This document shows, piece after piece, positions 15,040-24,831 of a stretch of 64,000 bases of DNA; the first letter of the stretch is position 1, and each line of letters starts with the position of its first letter. The notes under the pieces were generated by a model. It searched no databases, was not told the origin of the DNA, and saw only the letters and a program-made list of their open reading frames with translations. The translations under genes and the position numbers were made by a program. The stretch is from an uncultured Bacteroidota bacterium (GTDB lineage Bacteria > Bacteroidota > Bacteroidia > Flavobacteriales > Flavobacteriaceae), in the NCBI GenBank assembly GCA_902526165.1, contig CABZKA010000001.1:84435-148434 (forward strand), in the 5' to 3' direction.

Positions 15040-15828
15040 TTATAAATTAAAAAAAATACAAATTAGACCTACTGTCAGACAATAGATAGAAAAATATTTT
15101 AACTTACTTTTTTTCACTATAACAATCATCCATTTACAAGCAAAAATTCCAGAAATGAATGCACTTATAAATCCGAAAAAATAAGAACTAAGAATTTCTT
15201 GATTAAAAATTATTTCATCAAAAATCATGATTTTTAAAAATGAACCAAATATCAAAGGTAAAACCATTATAAATGAAAATTTAGCTGCTAATTCTCTATT
15301 GATTCCCAATATAACAGAGGAGCATATGGTTAATCCACTTCTGGAAATTCCAGGTAATATTGCTAATGCTTGAGATAAGCCTACAAGGAAAGATTTTGGA
15401 TAATTAAATTTATTTATAGTGCTTATTTTGAAATCGGATATAAATAAAATTATTGATGTAAATATCAACATTGATCCTACAAAAACTAAGTTGCCATCAA
15501 AAAAGTTCGATATTTTTTCCTCAAAAAGGAAACCAACAACCCCAGCTGGTATTATTGAAATTATAATGAGTTTTAAAAAATGTGAATTTTCATCTTTTTT
15601 TAAATTAATTGTACTAATCAGGATTTTTTTTAAGTCTTTCCAAAATACTACAATAACACTGAAGCTTGTAGCTAAATGAAGTATTAAAGTGAAAAGAATA
15701 TTATTAGTCAAACCAGTTTCATAAACTAAAAGGACTTTAAATATTTCAAGATGTCCACTTGATGAAATTGGGAGGAACTCGGTCAGACCCTGAACTAAAC
15801 CTAATAAGATTGACTTAAAAATCTCCAC
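15040..15828 (-). CDS. uppP: Undecaprenyl-diphosphatase (UppP/BacA)
   Basis: A 262-residue inner-membrane protein with the two BacA signatures GLTEFLPISSSGHLEI near the N-terminus and LPGISRSGLTI near residue 160, which hold the catalytic residues. It recycles undecaprenyl pyrophosphate to the monophosphate carrier for peptidoglycan and glycan synthesis. It is followed without a gap by truB and preceded directly by the DUF3098 gene. Confidence 0.97.
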   Translation of the reverse strand: MEIFKSILLGLVQGLTEFLPISSSGHLEIFKVLLVYETGLTNNILFTLILHLATSFSVIVVFWKDLKKILISTINLKKDENSHFLKLIIISIIPAGVVGFLFEEKISNFFDGNLVFVGSMLIFTSIILFISDFKISTINKFNYPKSFLVGLSQALAILPGISRSGLTICSSVILGINRELAAKFSFIMVLPLIFGSFLKIMIFDEIIFNQEILSSYFFGFISAFISGIFACKWMIVIVKKSKLKYFSIYCLTVGLICIFFNL

Positions 15829-16062
15829 TTAATTAGGATTTCTCATAATTGCAAATACTTCAATTATAAACCCAAATACAACTAGAATTGGCGCAACTCT
15901 AATTCTTCTAAAATTATAAATTTCATCATTGAAAATATTTGGATCCTCAGATCCTCCCCCAGACATTAAAAAAAATCCAAGGGTTATAAATATTAAGCCT
16001 AAAAGCATTAATTGGTAATTTTTTTTTCCAAAAACCATTTTTCTTTTTTCTTTTTTCATCAA
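15829..16062 (-). CDS. DUF3098 membrane protein
   Basis: A 77-residue protein with two hydrophobic segments (NYQLMLLGLIFITLGFFLMSG and VAPILVVFGFIIEVFAIM) separated by the conserved loop GGGSEDPNIFNDEIYNFRRI. This matches DUF3098, found in Bacteroidota between ftsX and uppP. Its function is unknown; the position suggests a link to cell division or envelope synthesis. Its start overlaps the ftsX stop by 4 bases. Confidence 0.9.
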   Translation of the reverse strand: MMKKEKRKMVFGKKNYQLMLLGLIFITLGFFLMSGGGSEDPNIFNDEIYNFRRIRVAPILVVFGFIIEVFAIMRNPN

Positions 16063-16922
16063 TATAATTTGTCAATTTTTGAATTTAAAAACCTATTGGT
16101 TATTAATGTTGTTGAAATGAAAGATATTAATAAGCTAAATAATAATGATACAGAAAATGAAATAATTAAGGAACTTCGGATTTGGTAGATATTAATTTCA
16201 AAAATATTATTTGAAAAGTAGAATAAAATCAAGAGAATGATCAAACTTGATATCATAGATGCTACAATTACAAAAACTATTTGATTTTTAATTACAGGCC
16301 ACATAATAAAACTTTTTTTTGCCCCAACAAGTTGCATTGTTTTGATATTGAGTCTGTTTGAGTAGAGTGAGAGTCGTATGGTATTATTTATTAATATAAG
16401 TGATATTATCATGAATAAGCAACCAAGAATAATTGTAATTCTTTTAAGCTTTTCAAAATTAGAGTTGATTAAAAAAATTAATGGTGCATCATAAGTTACC
16501 TCGCTTATAAAATCTTCATTATTTAGTTGCTTAACTATTTCATCTATATTGAATGAGTTAATGTGCTCTGAATAGAAAAAAATATCAAATGAGTCCAGAA
16601 GCGGATTATAACCTAAAAATTCCAAAAAATCCTCTCCTATATCATTACTTAAATTTTCTGCAGCTTCATCATTTGTAATAAAATCAAATGACTTTATTTT
16701 CTCATTAATTTTTAATTTTTTTTCAAATTGAGTAAACTCTATTGTTGTGATATTTTCTTTTAAAAAAACTACTACTGGAATTCTTTCCTTTAAATCATTG
16801 ATAATTTTTTCAGAATTTGAGATTATCACAAGGAATGATGATAAAAAAAATATCACAACAGTAGTACTAACTATAACTAATAGATAGTTAGAGAAGATTT
16901 TACTATTTGAGGTTTTTTTCAA
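16059..16922 (-). CDS. ftsX: Cell division protein FtsX (permease-like)
   Basis: A 287-residue membrane protein with one N-terminal helix, a periplasmic domain of about 130 residues (KERIPVVVFLKENITT, DFLEFLGYNPLLDSFDIFF) and three C-terminal helices, the FtsX topology. The segment KTMQLVGAKKSFIMWPV is family-typical. With FtsE it controls peptidoglycan hydrolases at the septum; ftsE is not in this window. It is the first gene of the minus-strand operon and is divergent from leuS. Confidence 0.92.
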   Translation of the reverse strand: MKKTSNSKIFSNYLLVIVSTTVVIFFLSSFLVIISNSEKIINDLKERIPVVVFLKENITTIEFTQFEKKLKINEKIKSFDFITNDEAAENLSNDIGEDFLEFLGYNPLLDSFDIFFYSEHINSFNIDEIVKQLNNEDFISEVTYDAPLIFLINSNFEKLKRITIILGCLFMIISLILINNTIRLSLYSNRLNIKTMQLVGAKKSFIMWPVIKNQIVFVIVASMISSLIILLILFYFSNNIFEINIYQIRSSLIISFSVSLLFSLLISFISTTLITNRFLNSKIDKLY

Positions 16923-17021
16923 TTGATTTTTTTATAAAATTAATAAAGGTTTGTCATTTAAGTTCAATTATAACTTTTTTGTTGTCAAACAATAGTATTA
17001 TTTTTATCACATTATTATCGA

Positions 17022-19712
17022 ATGATATACGATTTCAAATCTATAGAACGTAAATGGCAAAATTACTGGTCTAAAAATAAGACTTTCAAAACTGCGATTG
17101 ACGAAAATATGCCCAAATATTATGTTTTGGATATGTTTCCTTACCCAAGTGGATCTGGTCTTCATGTTGGTCATCCACTAGGTTACATTGCTTCAGATAT
17201 AATATCTAGATTTAAAAGAAAAAAAGGCTTCAATGTTTTGCATCCAATGGGTTTTGATTCATTTGGTCTTCCTGCTGAGCAATATGCCATTAAAACAGGA
17301 AAGCACCCTAAGTTAACAACGGATAAAAATATTAAGAGATTTAAAAACCAACTTAATAAACTAGGACTTTCTTATGATTGGGATCGCGAGATAAAGACAA
17401 GTGATTCAAATTATTATAAGTGGACTCAATGGATTTTTTTAAAACTTTATAATTCCTTTTTTGACGAATCCGTTAACAAGGCCAAAAATATTTCTGAATT
17501 AAAAATTCCAGAAAAACTGAATGATCAAGAAAAAATTCAATACATAGATTCGAAAAGGCTTGCATATTTGGACAATGTAGATGTAAATTGGTGTGAAGAG
17601 TTAGGTACTGTACTTTCAAATGAGGAAGTAATTGGAGGTTTGAGTGAGAGAGGTGGTCATCCTGTTATAAGAAAACCAATGCGACAATGGGTAATGAGAA
17701 TAACTGCATATGCCTCTCGACTTTTAGATGATTTAGAATTATTAGATTGGCCAGAATCTATAAAATTATCCCAAAAAAATTGGATAGGTAAATCTGAGGG
17801 AGCAAAGATCAGATTTACAATAAATAAGAATTCATATGTTGATGTTTTTACTACTCGACCTGATACAATCTATGGGGCTACATATCTTGTTTTAGCTCCC
17901 GAAAATGAATTATCAATTAAGTTAGCTACAACAGAAAATAGAAATATTGTTGAAAATTATATATTAAAATCTTCTCAAAAAAGTGATTTAGAGAGGCAAG
18001 AAAATATAAAAGATAAAACAGGTGTGTTTACAGGTTCATACGCAATAAACCCCATATCAAAAGAGAAAATTCCAATTTGGATTGCTGATTATGTTTTGTC
18101 TGGCTATGGAACTGGGGCAGTCATGGCTGTTCCTGGTCATGACGAAAGAGATTTTGAATTTGCTGAAAAGTTTAATTTAAAAATTCTGTCAGTCGTAAGT
18201 GGAGGAAAAGAGGGTGAATGCTATACTGGAGACGGAAAAATTATAAACTCAGAAAAATATAATGGATTGGATAATCAAAAATTTAAAAAGGTTGTTTGCG
18301 AACTTTTAGAGGATTTGGAGTTGGGTAAAAAAAGTATTAACTATAAATTGAGGGATTGGATTTTTACCAGACAAAGATACTGGGGAGAGCCAATACCGAT
18401 CATGTATCATGGTAATATAAAAGTTCCTTTAAGCGATACGGATTTACCACTCATACTTCCCGATGTTGAATCTTTTAAACCCACTGGTGATGGCTCATCG
18501 CCTTTATCCAGAAATAAATCATGGAAAAATATTCTATTAAATGGAAAAAAATTTGAAAGAGAAACCAATACAATGCCTCAATGGGCTGGATCCTGTTGGT
18601 ATTTTCTAAGATTTTTAGATCCAACTAATGGTAATTCATTTGCAAATAAAAATAAAATTGATTATTGGATGCCTGTGGATGTATATATCGGGGGAGCTGA
18701 ACACGCTGTGTTGCATTTATTATATTCGAGATTTTGGCATAAAGTTCTGTATGATTTAGGGTTCGTCTCTGGGCCTGAACCATTCAAAAAACTTGTGAAT
18801 CAAGGAATGATTCTGGGAAACAGTGCATTCATTTATAGAATAAAGAATACTAACACCTATGTTTCATATGATTTAATAAAAAAACATGATGTTCAAAAAA
18901 TTAATGTAGATATTGATTTATTGATTAATAATAATGAACTCAATTTAGAAAAACTTAAAAATTCTGATATTAGATTTAAAAATGCAGAATATAAATTCAA
19001 TGAAAAGTTTACTGTTAGCAGAGAGATTGAAAAAATGTCCAAATCAAAATTTAACGTTGTAAGTCCAGATAAAATTTGTGAAAAATATGGTGCAGATACA
19101 TTGAGAATGTATGAGATGTTTTTAGGCCCAATTGAGCAATCTAAACCTTGGAATACAGCAGGTATTTCAGGTGTTCATAATTTTCTCAAAAAGTTTTGGA
19201 GCCTATATCACGATCAAAGTGGATTTTGTATTTCATATTCCAAACCAGATCAAAACTCATTAAAAATTTTACATAAAACAATCAAAAAAGTGAATTTAGA
19301 TATAGAAAAATTTTCATTCAATACATGTGTCAGTGCTTTTATGATTTGTGTTAATGAGCTGTCTTCAATAAATGAAAAATCTTTTGAGGTTCTTAAAGAC
19401 TTGTGTATATTAATGTCACCATTTGCTCCTCACATTTGTGAGGAAATTTGGTCTAAATTTGGAGAGTCAAATTCAATATCAAATCAAAATTTCCCTACAC
19501 ATAACGAACTAATTCTTGTTGAGGATGAGTTTGAGTATCCAATTTCCTTCAATGGGAAGTTGAGGTTAAAAATGATTTTTAAATTGGATTGTGAATACCA
19601 AGATATAGAAAAAGAACTATCTCAAAATGAAAAAGTGAATAGCTATTTGAGTGGAAAAAAAATCAAGAAAATAATTTTTGTCAAAAGTAAAATAATCAAT
19701 ATTGTTTTTTAG
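17022..19712 (+). CDS. leuS: Leucyl-tRNA synthetase
   Basis: An 896-residue class I synthetase. The HIGH-type motif is HVGH (about residues 48-51, in PSGSGLHVGHPLGY), the editing domain contains VFTTRPDTIYGATYLVLAPE and the KMSKS loop is EKMSKSKFNVV near residue 670. The C-terminal part includes the anticodon-binding helices with SPFAPHICEEIW. It charges tRNA-Leu. It stands alone, divergent from ftsX, and its stop overlaps convergent lpxB by 4 bases. Confidence 0.98.
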   Translation: MIYDFKSIERKWQNYWSKNKTFKTAIDENMPKYYVLDMFPYPSGSGLHVGHPLGYIASDIISRFKRKKGFNVLHPMGFDSFGLPAEQYAIKTGKHPKLTTDKNIKRFKNQLNKLGLSYDWDREIKTSDSNYYKWTQWIFLKLYNSFFDESVNKAKNISELKIPEKLNDQEKIQYIDSKRLAYLDNVDVNWCEELGTVLSNEEVIGGLSERGGHPVIRKPMRQWVMRITAYASRLLDDLELLDWPESIKLSQKNWIGKSEGAKIRFTINKNSYVDVFTTRPDTIYGATYLVLAPENELSIKLATTENRNIVENYILKSSQKSDLERQENIKDKTGVFTGSYAINPISKEKIPIWIADYVLSGYGTGAVMAVPGHDERDFEFAEKFNLKILSVVSGGKEGECYTGDGKIINSEKYNGLDNQKFKKVVCELLEDLELGKKSINYKLRDWIFTRQRYWGEPIPIMYHGNIKVPLSDTDLPLILPDVESFKPTGDGSSPLSRNKSWKNILLNGKKFERETNTMPQWAGSCWYFLRFLDPTNGNSFANKNKIDYWMPVDVYIGGAEHAVLHLLYSRFWHKVLYDLGFVSGPEPFKKLVNQGMILGNSAFIYRIKNTNTYVSYDLIKKHDVQKINVDIDLLINNNELNLEKLKNSDIRFKNAEYKFNEKFTVSREIEKMSKSKFNVVSPDKICEKYGADTLRMYEMFLGPIEQSKPWNTAGISGVHNFLKKFWSLYHDQSGFCISYSKPDQNSLKILHKTIKKVNLDIEKFSFNTCVSAFMICVNELSSINEKSFEVLKDLCILMSPFAPHICEEIWSKFGESNSISNQNFPTHNELILVEDEFEYPISFNGKLRLKMIFKLDCEYQDIEKELSQNEKVNSYLSGKKIKKIIFVKSKIINIVF

Positions 19713-20797
19713 TTTTTTTGAATGTGAGTAATAATTTTCTCTGTTGCGTTATCATTTCCCATAATCTTTCTCAACTCTTTGTAATCATCTTTGATTTTTC
19801 CAGAATTATTTAATAGTGTATCCAATTCTTTTTCAATTTTTATGGAATTTACATTGTTTTGTACAAGTTCTTTTACAATTTCCTTTCCCATAATAATATT
19901 CACTAATGAAATAAATTTGATTTTTATAAAAAACTTCGCTATAAAATAATTGAAAAAGCTTGTTCTATAACATACAATTTGTGGAACATTAAAAAGAGCG
20001 GTCTCTAATGTAGCAGTTCCACTTGCTACAATTGAACAAACAGATGAATTTAAGAGTTGATAGGTTTTATTAAATACAACTTCGGTATTTTTGTTTCCTT
20101 TCATTAGTCTCTTATAAAAATTTTTTTCAATATGAGAAACACCTGCTATAATAAATTTATGCTCAGGAAACTTATTAGCTGCATTAAGTATATCTTTTAG
20201 AATTTTTTTTATTTCTTGCTTCCTGCTTCCAGGTAATATGGATATTATAGGTTTTTTTGATTTAAATTTTAATTTCTTATTATTTAAAAATTCATCAATA
20301 TTATTTAGTACAGGGTTTCCAAAGTAGTTGACTTTGTAGTTATGTTTCGTTTTAAAAAATTCCTTTTCAAAAGGAAGGATTACATAAAGTTCATCAACAT
20401 ATTTTTTTAATATTTCGACTCTATTTTCTTTCCATGCCCAAACCTGAGGGCTTATGTAGTAATAAGTTTTAAATCCTTGTTGTTTTGCCCACTTAGCAAT
20501 TCTCAAATTATGACCTGGATAATCGATAAAAATTATTTTATCTGGATTGTAAGATTTAATATCTTTTTTACAAAAAGATAGATTTTTAATAACAGTAAAA
20601 AAATTAATTAGAACCTCATAAAAACCCATAAACGCCAATTCATCTAAACTCTTGACAACTAGACCTCCAGCTTTTGACATAAGTTCACCACCCCATAATC
20701 TAAATTCTGAATTTGGATCACTTTTTTTAATTTCTTCTATTAGTTTAGAGCCATGAAGATCACCAGATGCCTCACCAGCGATAATATAATATTTCAT
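19709..20797 (-). CDS. lpxB: Lipid-A-disaccharide synthase
   Basis: A 362-residue GT19 glycosyltransferase beginning MKYYIIAGEASGDLHGSKLI. Further family motifs are ELAFMGFYEVL, YYISPQVWAWKENRVEIL, ILPGSRKQEI and SGTATLETALFNVPQIVCYR. It joins UDP-2,3-diacylglucosamine and lipid X to form the lipid A disaccharide at the inner membrane. It starts immediately after surE; surE-lpxB is a common Bacteroidota pair. Confidence 0.97.
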   Translation of the reverse strand: MKYYIIAGEASGDLHGSKLIEEIKKSDPNSEFRLWGGELMSKAGGLVVKSLDELAFMGFYEVLINFFTVIKNLSFCKKDIKSYNPDKIIFIDYPGHNLRIAKWAKQQGFKTYYYISPQVWAWKENRVEILKKYVDELYVILPFEKEFFKTKHNYKVNYFGNPVLNNIDEFLNNKKLKFKSKKPIISILPGSRKQEIKKILKDILNAANKFPEHKFIIAGVSHIEKNFYKRLMKGNKNTEVVFNKTYQLLNSSVCSIVASGTATLETALFNVPQIVCYRTSFFNYFIAKFFIKIKFISLVNIIMGKEIVKELVQNNVNSIKIEKELDTLLNNSGKIKDDYKELRKIMGNDNATEKIITHIQKN

Positions 20798-21589
20798 TTA
20801 AAAATTCCAAGTTTGTAAATTTTTTAAAACTGAATAATTAGTTAAATCATAAGTGATAGGTACAATTGAAATATATCCATTTTTTAATGCCCATTCATCA
20901 GACTCTTTTGAATTATCATTATTTATAAATTCGCCTGTTAGCCAATAATATTCTCTACCTTGAGGGTTAGTCCTTTTATCAAATTTTTCAACCCAATGGG
21001 CTTTTGCTTGATTACAAACTTTAATTCCTTTAATTTCTTTTTCATTCAATTTTGGGAAATTAACATTAAGTGAAGTACCATTTGGTATACCATTTTTTAG
21101 AGATTTTAGTGTAATTTCTTTAATATAATTTTTTATATGATTAAAATCTGCTTTCCAGCTATAATCAAGTAATGAAAATCCAATTGCAGGAACACCCTCA
21201 ATTGAAGCTTCAATAGCAGCACTCATTGTTCCCGAGTAAATAACATTAATTGAGGCATTAGATCCATGATTTATCCCTGATACACATAGGTCTGGCTTTT
21301 TTTTCAAAATTTCATTAATACCAAGTTTTATACAGTCAGCTGGGGTGCCTGAACATGAGTATTCTTTTTGAGGACCAGAGTCTATATTCACCTTTTGACA
21401 GTGTAATGTTGAGTTGATTGTTATGGCGTGCCCCATTGCAGATTGAGGACTATCAGGTGCTATAACAACAACGTCCCCAATTTCATTCATTACCTGGATT
21501 AGAGATCTAATTCCTGGTGCTGTTATTCCATCATCGTTAGTTACTAAGATTAATGGTCTTTTTTTATCCAATGGTCTAATTTTTGACAA
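20798..21589 (-). CDS. surE: 5'-nucleotidase SurE
   Basis: The 263-residue frame contains the SurE metal site LVTNDDGITAPG, the block SPQSAMGHAITINSTLH, and SGINHGSNASINVIYSGTMSAAIEA. The enzyme dephosphorylates nucleoside monophosphates. The track start is TTG 21589, but the TACTTTTG sequence just upstream overlaps it and looks like a -7 box. An in-frame TTG at 21571, giving MDKKRPLILVTNDDG, is a credible alternative. It is immediately followed by lpxB. Confidence 0.95.
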   Translation of the reverse strand: MSKIRPLDKKRPLILVTNDDGITAPGIRSLIQVMNEIGDVVVIAPDSPQSAMGHAITINSTLHCQKVNIDSGPQKEYSCSGTPADCIKLGINEILKKKPDLCVSGINHGSNASINVIYSGTMSAAIEASIEGVPAIGFSLLDYSWKADFNHIKNYIKEITLKSLKNGIPNGTSLNVNFPKLNEKEIKGIKVCNQAKAHWVEKFDKRTNPQGREYYWLTGEFINNDNSKESDEWALKNGYISIVPITYDLTNYSVLKNLQTWNF

Positions 21590-21621
21590 AAGTAAATAAA
21601 AGAAGATATATTCACATTGAG

Positions 21622-21654
21622 TTTGTGTATATAAACATCAAATACTTATATTTA
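21622..21654 (+). promoter_or_regulatory. Probable promoter of prc
   Basis: TTTG (21622-21625) and TATATTTA (21647-21654, one mismatch to TAnnTTTG) are separated by 21 bases. The -7 box ends 8 bases before the prc ATG, predicting a very short leader. Confidence 0.45.
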
Positions 21655-21662
21655 AATCTGAT

Positions 21663-23762
21663 ATGAAATTGAGAATTTCAATAATAATTACGTTTATAAC
21701 CATAGCAATTTTTGGTTTCAAACTAAATAACGAAAAACGTAGTGATCCTGAAAAGGAGAAGGTTTTGCTTGAAATTGTCAAGTATGTTGTTGAAAGGGGA
21801 CACTATAGCTCAATCCAAATTGATGATGATTTATCCTTGAAAATTTTTGATGATTTTATAAACAAACTCGATCCTCAGAAAAGATTTTTTACTATCAGTG
21901 ATATTAAAGAGTTAGATAGATTCAAGTATAAAATTGATGATCAAATAAAAGCTTATGATTTGGAGTTTTTTGAGGAAATTCATGATAGGTATAGATCTAG
22001 AATAGCTGAAGCAAAAATATTTGTAGAAAAAACCTTTGAAAATAATTTTGATTTCAATGACAAAGAATATATAGACTTAGATATTGACTCCATACCATTT
22101 TCTACAGATAAAAATCAACTCTATGAAAGGTGGAGAAAGCAAATCAAATATTCTATTCTTGACATAATTTCTCAAAAAAATAGCTCCGACTCCATTGATG
22201 ATAATGAAGTAATGATGAATGCAATCTCAACTGTAAAAAAAAATACTAATGATTTTTTTAATTATGCAAATGAAATAGAAAGAGATGATTGGTTTTCAGT
22301 TTTTTTAAACTCATTTGTGGGTCAATTTGATCCTCATACTTTTTATTTCAAACCTGATGATAAAGAAAAATTTGATGTAAGTATTTCTGGAAATTTTGAT
22401 GGTATTGGAGCGCGATTGTCAAAAGCTGATGGTAATGTAAAAATTGTAGATGTTATTATTGGTGGTCCTGTTTGGAAAGATAAGTTGTTAGATGTTGGTG
22501 ATATAATTTTAGCTGTTGGACAGGCAGATCAAGAACCTATCAGTATTTTCGGAATGAAGTTAGATGACTCTATCAAACTTATTAAAGGGCCTGCTGGAAC
22601 TACAGTAACATTGAGGATTAAAAAACTTGATGGTCAAATAAAAGATGTCAAAATAAAAAGAGATGTAGTTGAGCTCAAAGAAACTTTCGCTAAATCAACT
22701 CTAATCTCTAAAAATAGTAAGAATTACGGTTATATAAGCTTACCTAAGTTTTATGCTGATTTTGATAATTATAAAAATAGAAATTCTGCTAATGATGTAA
22801 AAAATGAAATTATCAAATTAAAAAATAATGGTATCAAAGGGTTGATTCTTGATCTTAGAAACAATGGGGGAGGTTCTTTACAAACTGTAGTCGAAATGAC
22901 CGGTCTTTTTATTGAGAAAGGTCCTATTGTACAAGTCAAGTCAGTTGGAAACAGAAAAAAAATTCTTTATGACAGAGACGCCCAGGTCTATTGGAATGGT
23001 CCTTTAGTTTTGTTGATTAATGAAATGAGTGCATCTGCATCTGAAATTATCTCAGCTGCATTACAAGATTATAATAGAGCTATAATTATTGGTAGTGAAA
23101 AATCATTTGGTAAAGGAACCGTTCAGAATATTGTTGATTTAAATAGGTTTATCAGTAATTCTGATTATGACATGGGTGCAATTAAAGTAACAACAGATAT
23201 TTTTTACAGAATAAATGGTGAATCTGTGCAATTAGAGGGAGTGGAAAGCGATATTGTAATCCCTGATAGCTACATGTATGTATTTGATGGCGAGAGAGAC
23301 GAAAAAAACCCCATAAAATGGGATAAAATAGGTCCTGCGACGTATACTAAGTGGCAGAGTTACGATGACAAATTCAAGTATGTTACTGACCAGATGAATA
23401 GAAAATTAAATCAAAATATTATTATTAATAATATCTATCAAAGAGCAAATTGGATCAAAAGCCAGCAAAATATCAATAATATTCCATTGAATCTTGTCGA
23501 ATACAAAAAATATCAAAAAGATCAGAAGCTCAAAGCTAGTCAATTTGATAAAATCTCTAAATATGAAAATCAGTTGAACTTTGAGCTGTTGAAAACTGAA
23601 AAAACTTTTATACAAGAAAATAAGGAATTATTAGAGGAAAGAATTAAATGGCATAAAAATTTATCAAAAGATATATTCATTGATCAAGCGGTCAATACCC
23701 TTGATTTACTAGATAGTTCCATCAAAACAAATTATATTTTGGCTGAAAATAAAACTGAATAA
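21663..23762 (+). CDS. prc: Carboxy-terminal processing (tail-specific) protease, S41 family
   Basis: A 699-residue periplasmic protease with an N-terminal hydrophobic signal/anchor. It then has the Prc helical region, a PDZ domain (about 230-320; FDGIGARLSKADGNVKIVDV, VGDIILAVGQ) and the S41 catalytic core. The catalytic Ser lies in NEMSASASEIISAAL (about residue 456) and the Lys in SFGKGTVQ (about 481). A long C-terminal helical part follows. It degrades or trims periplasmic proteins from their C-termini. A DppC-type permease gene follows 6 bases later. Confidence 0.96.
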   Translation: MKLRISIIITFITIAIFGFKLNNEKRSDPEKEKVLLEIVKYVVERGHYSSIQIDDDLSLKIFDDFINKLDPQKRFFTISDIKELDRFKYKIDDQIKAYDLEFFEEIHDRYRSRIAEAKIFVEKTFENNFDFNDKEYIDLDIDSIPFSTDKNQLYERWRKQIKYSILDIISQKNSSDSIDDNEVMMNAISTVKKNTNDFFNYANEIERDDWFSVFLNSFVGQFDPHTFYFKPDDKEKFDVSISGNFDGIGARLSKADGNVKIVDVIIGGPVWKDKLLDVGDIILAVGQADQEPISIFGMKLDDSIKLIKGPAGTTVTLRIKKLDGQIKDVKIKRDVVELKETFAKSTLISKNSKNYGYISLPKFYADFDNYKNRNSANDVKNEIIKLKNNGIKGLILDLRNNGGGSLQTVVEMTGLFIEKGPIVQVKSVGNRKKILYDRDAQVYWNGPLVLLINEMSASASEIISAALQDYNRAIIIGSEKSFGKGTVQNIVDLNRFISNSDYDMGAIKVTTDIFYRINGESVQLEGVESDIVIPDSYMYVFDGERDEKNPIKWDKIGPATYTKWQSYDDKFKYVTDQMNRKLNQNIIINNIYQRANWIKSQQNINNIPLNLVEYKKYQKDQKLKASQFDKISKYENQLNFELLKTEKTFIQENKELLEERIKWHKNLSKDIFIDQAVNTLDLLDSSIKTNYILAENKTE

Positions 23763-23768
23763 AAAATT

Positions 23769-24830
23769 TTGGCTTCCCTGACAATAAAGAAAACACCATT
23801 ATACATTTCAGTATTAATTATTTCTCTATTTTTTTTTATTTCACTTTTCTGTTATTTCATAATCCCTGATAAAACAATAAATGCTAACTCCATTAATTTG
23901 ACAATTAAATCTCAAAAACCTGGTTACAAAAAAATGTTCTTTGAAAATGTATCTGTTAATTATAGTATAAAAAATTTATTTTTTGGATCCGAAAAAATAG
24001 GCGAATCTTATCCCTTAGATGATTATGAAATTATAAATGACAGTATTATAAAAATCATTAACTACGATGAAAGTAAAAAATCATTAATAGATGAAAAAAT
24101 CATTATAATTACAAAAAATAGTAATATACATAATAATGTACATGAAATAGAAAAATTTATTAGTGAAGAGAAATTTATTTTTGGAACTGACATTTACGGT
24201 AGAGATTTATTTAGTAGAATAATTTTAGGTACTAGAGTTTCACTATCTATTGGTTTAATGGCTGTATTTATTTCTAACTTTATTGGAATTATATTAGGAT
24301 TAATTTCAGGCTACTATGGCGGTTATATTGATAAGGTCATTGTTTGGATAATTAATATTTTTTGGTCAATTCCTACACTTTTATTGGTTATCGCTTTATC
24401 ACTTGCTCTTGGCAAAGGTTTTTGGCAAGTTTATATTTCTATAGGTTTATCCATCTGGGTTGATGTTGCAAGGTTAGTTAGAGGTAAAGTTATTTCAGAA
24501 AAGAATAAAGACTATATTTTTGCATCTAAGGTATTAGGATATAATGATATTAAAATCCTTATTAACAATATTCTACCAAATATAATTTCACCTATTCTTA
24601 TTTTCTCGGCTGCAAATTTTGCTTCCTCTATTCTTCTTGAAAGTGGATTGTCATTTTTAGGCATTGGTTCTCAGCCTCCCACACCTAGTTGGGGTTATAT
24701 GATTAAAGAAAATTATCAGTATATTATTTTTGGAAACTCCTACTTAATCATTATACCATCAATCTTCTTAATATCAATGGTTTTAAGTTTTTATTATTTA
24801 TCTAATCACCTTGCATCAAAAAAATTATAA
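23769..24830 (+). CDS. ABC transporter permease, DppC/OppC type, with long periplasmic insert
   Basis: A 353-residue inner-membrane permease starting with TTG. The family core is clear: FGTDIYGRDLFSRIILGTRVSLSIGL, the EAA-type loop ASKVLGYNDIKILINNILPN and SGLSFLGIGSQPPTPSWGYMI. After the first helix comes a stretch of about 110 residues before the core, longer than usual in DppC. It should pair with a DppB-type permease, ATPases and a binding protein for peptide or similar import, but none is nearby. It is probably cotranscribed with prc. Its stop is 1 base from the convergent rodA end. Confidence 0.9.
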   Translation: MASLTIKKTPLYISVLIISLFFFISLFCYFIIPDKTINANSINLTIKSQKPGYKKMFFENVSVNYSIKNLFFGSEKIGESYPLDDYEIINDSIIKIINYDESKKSLIDEKIIIITKNSNIHNNVHEIEKFISEEKFIFGTDIYGRDLFSRIILGTRVSLSIGLMAVFISNFIGIILGLISGYYGGYIDKVIVWIINIFWSIPTLLLVIALSLALGKGFWQVYISIGLSIWVDVARLVRGKVISEKNKDYIFASKVLGYNDIKILINNILPNIISPILIFSAANFASSILLESGLSFLGIGSQPPTPSWGYMIKENYQYIIFGNSYLIIIPSIFLISMVLSFYYLSNHLASKKL

Positions 24831-24831
24831 A

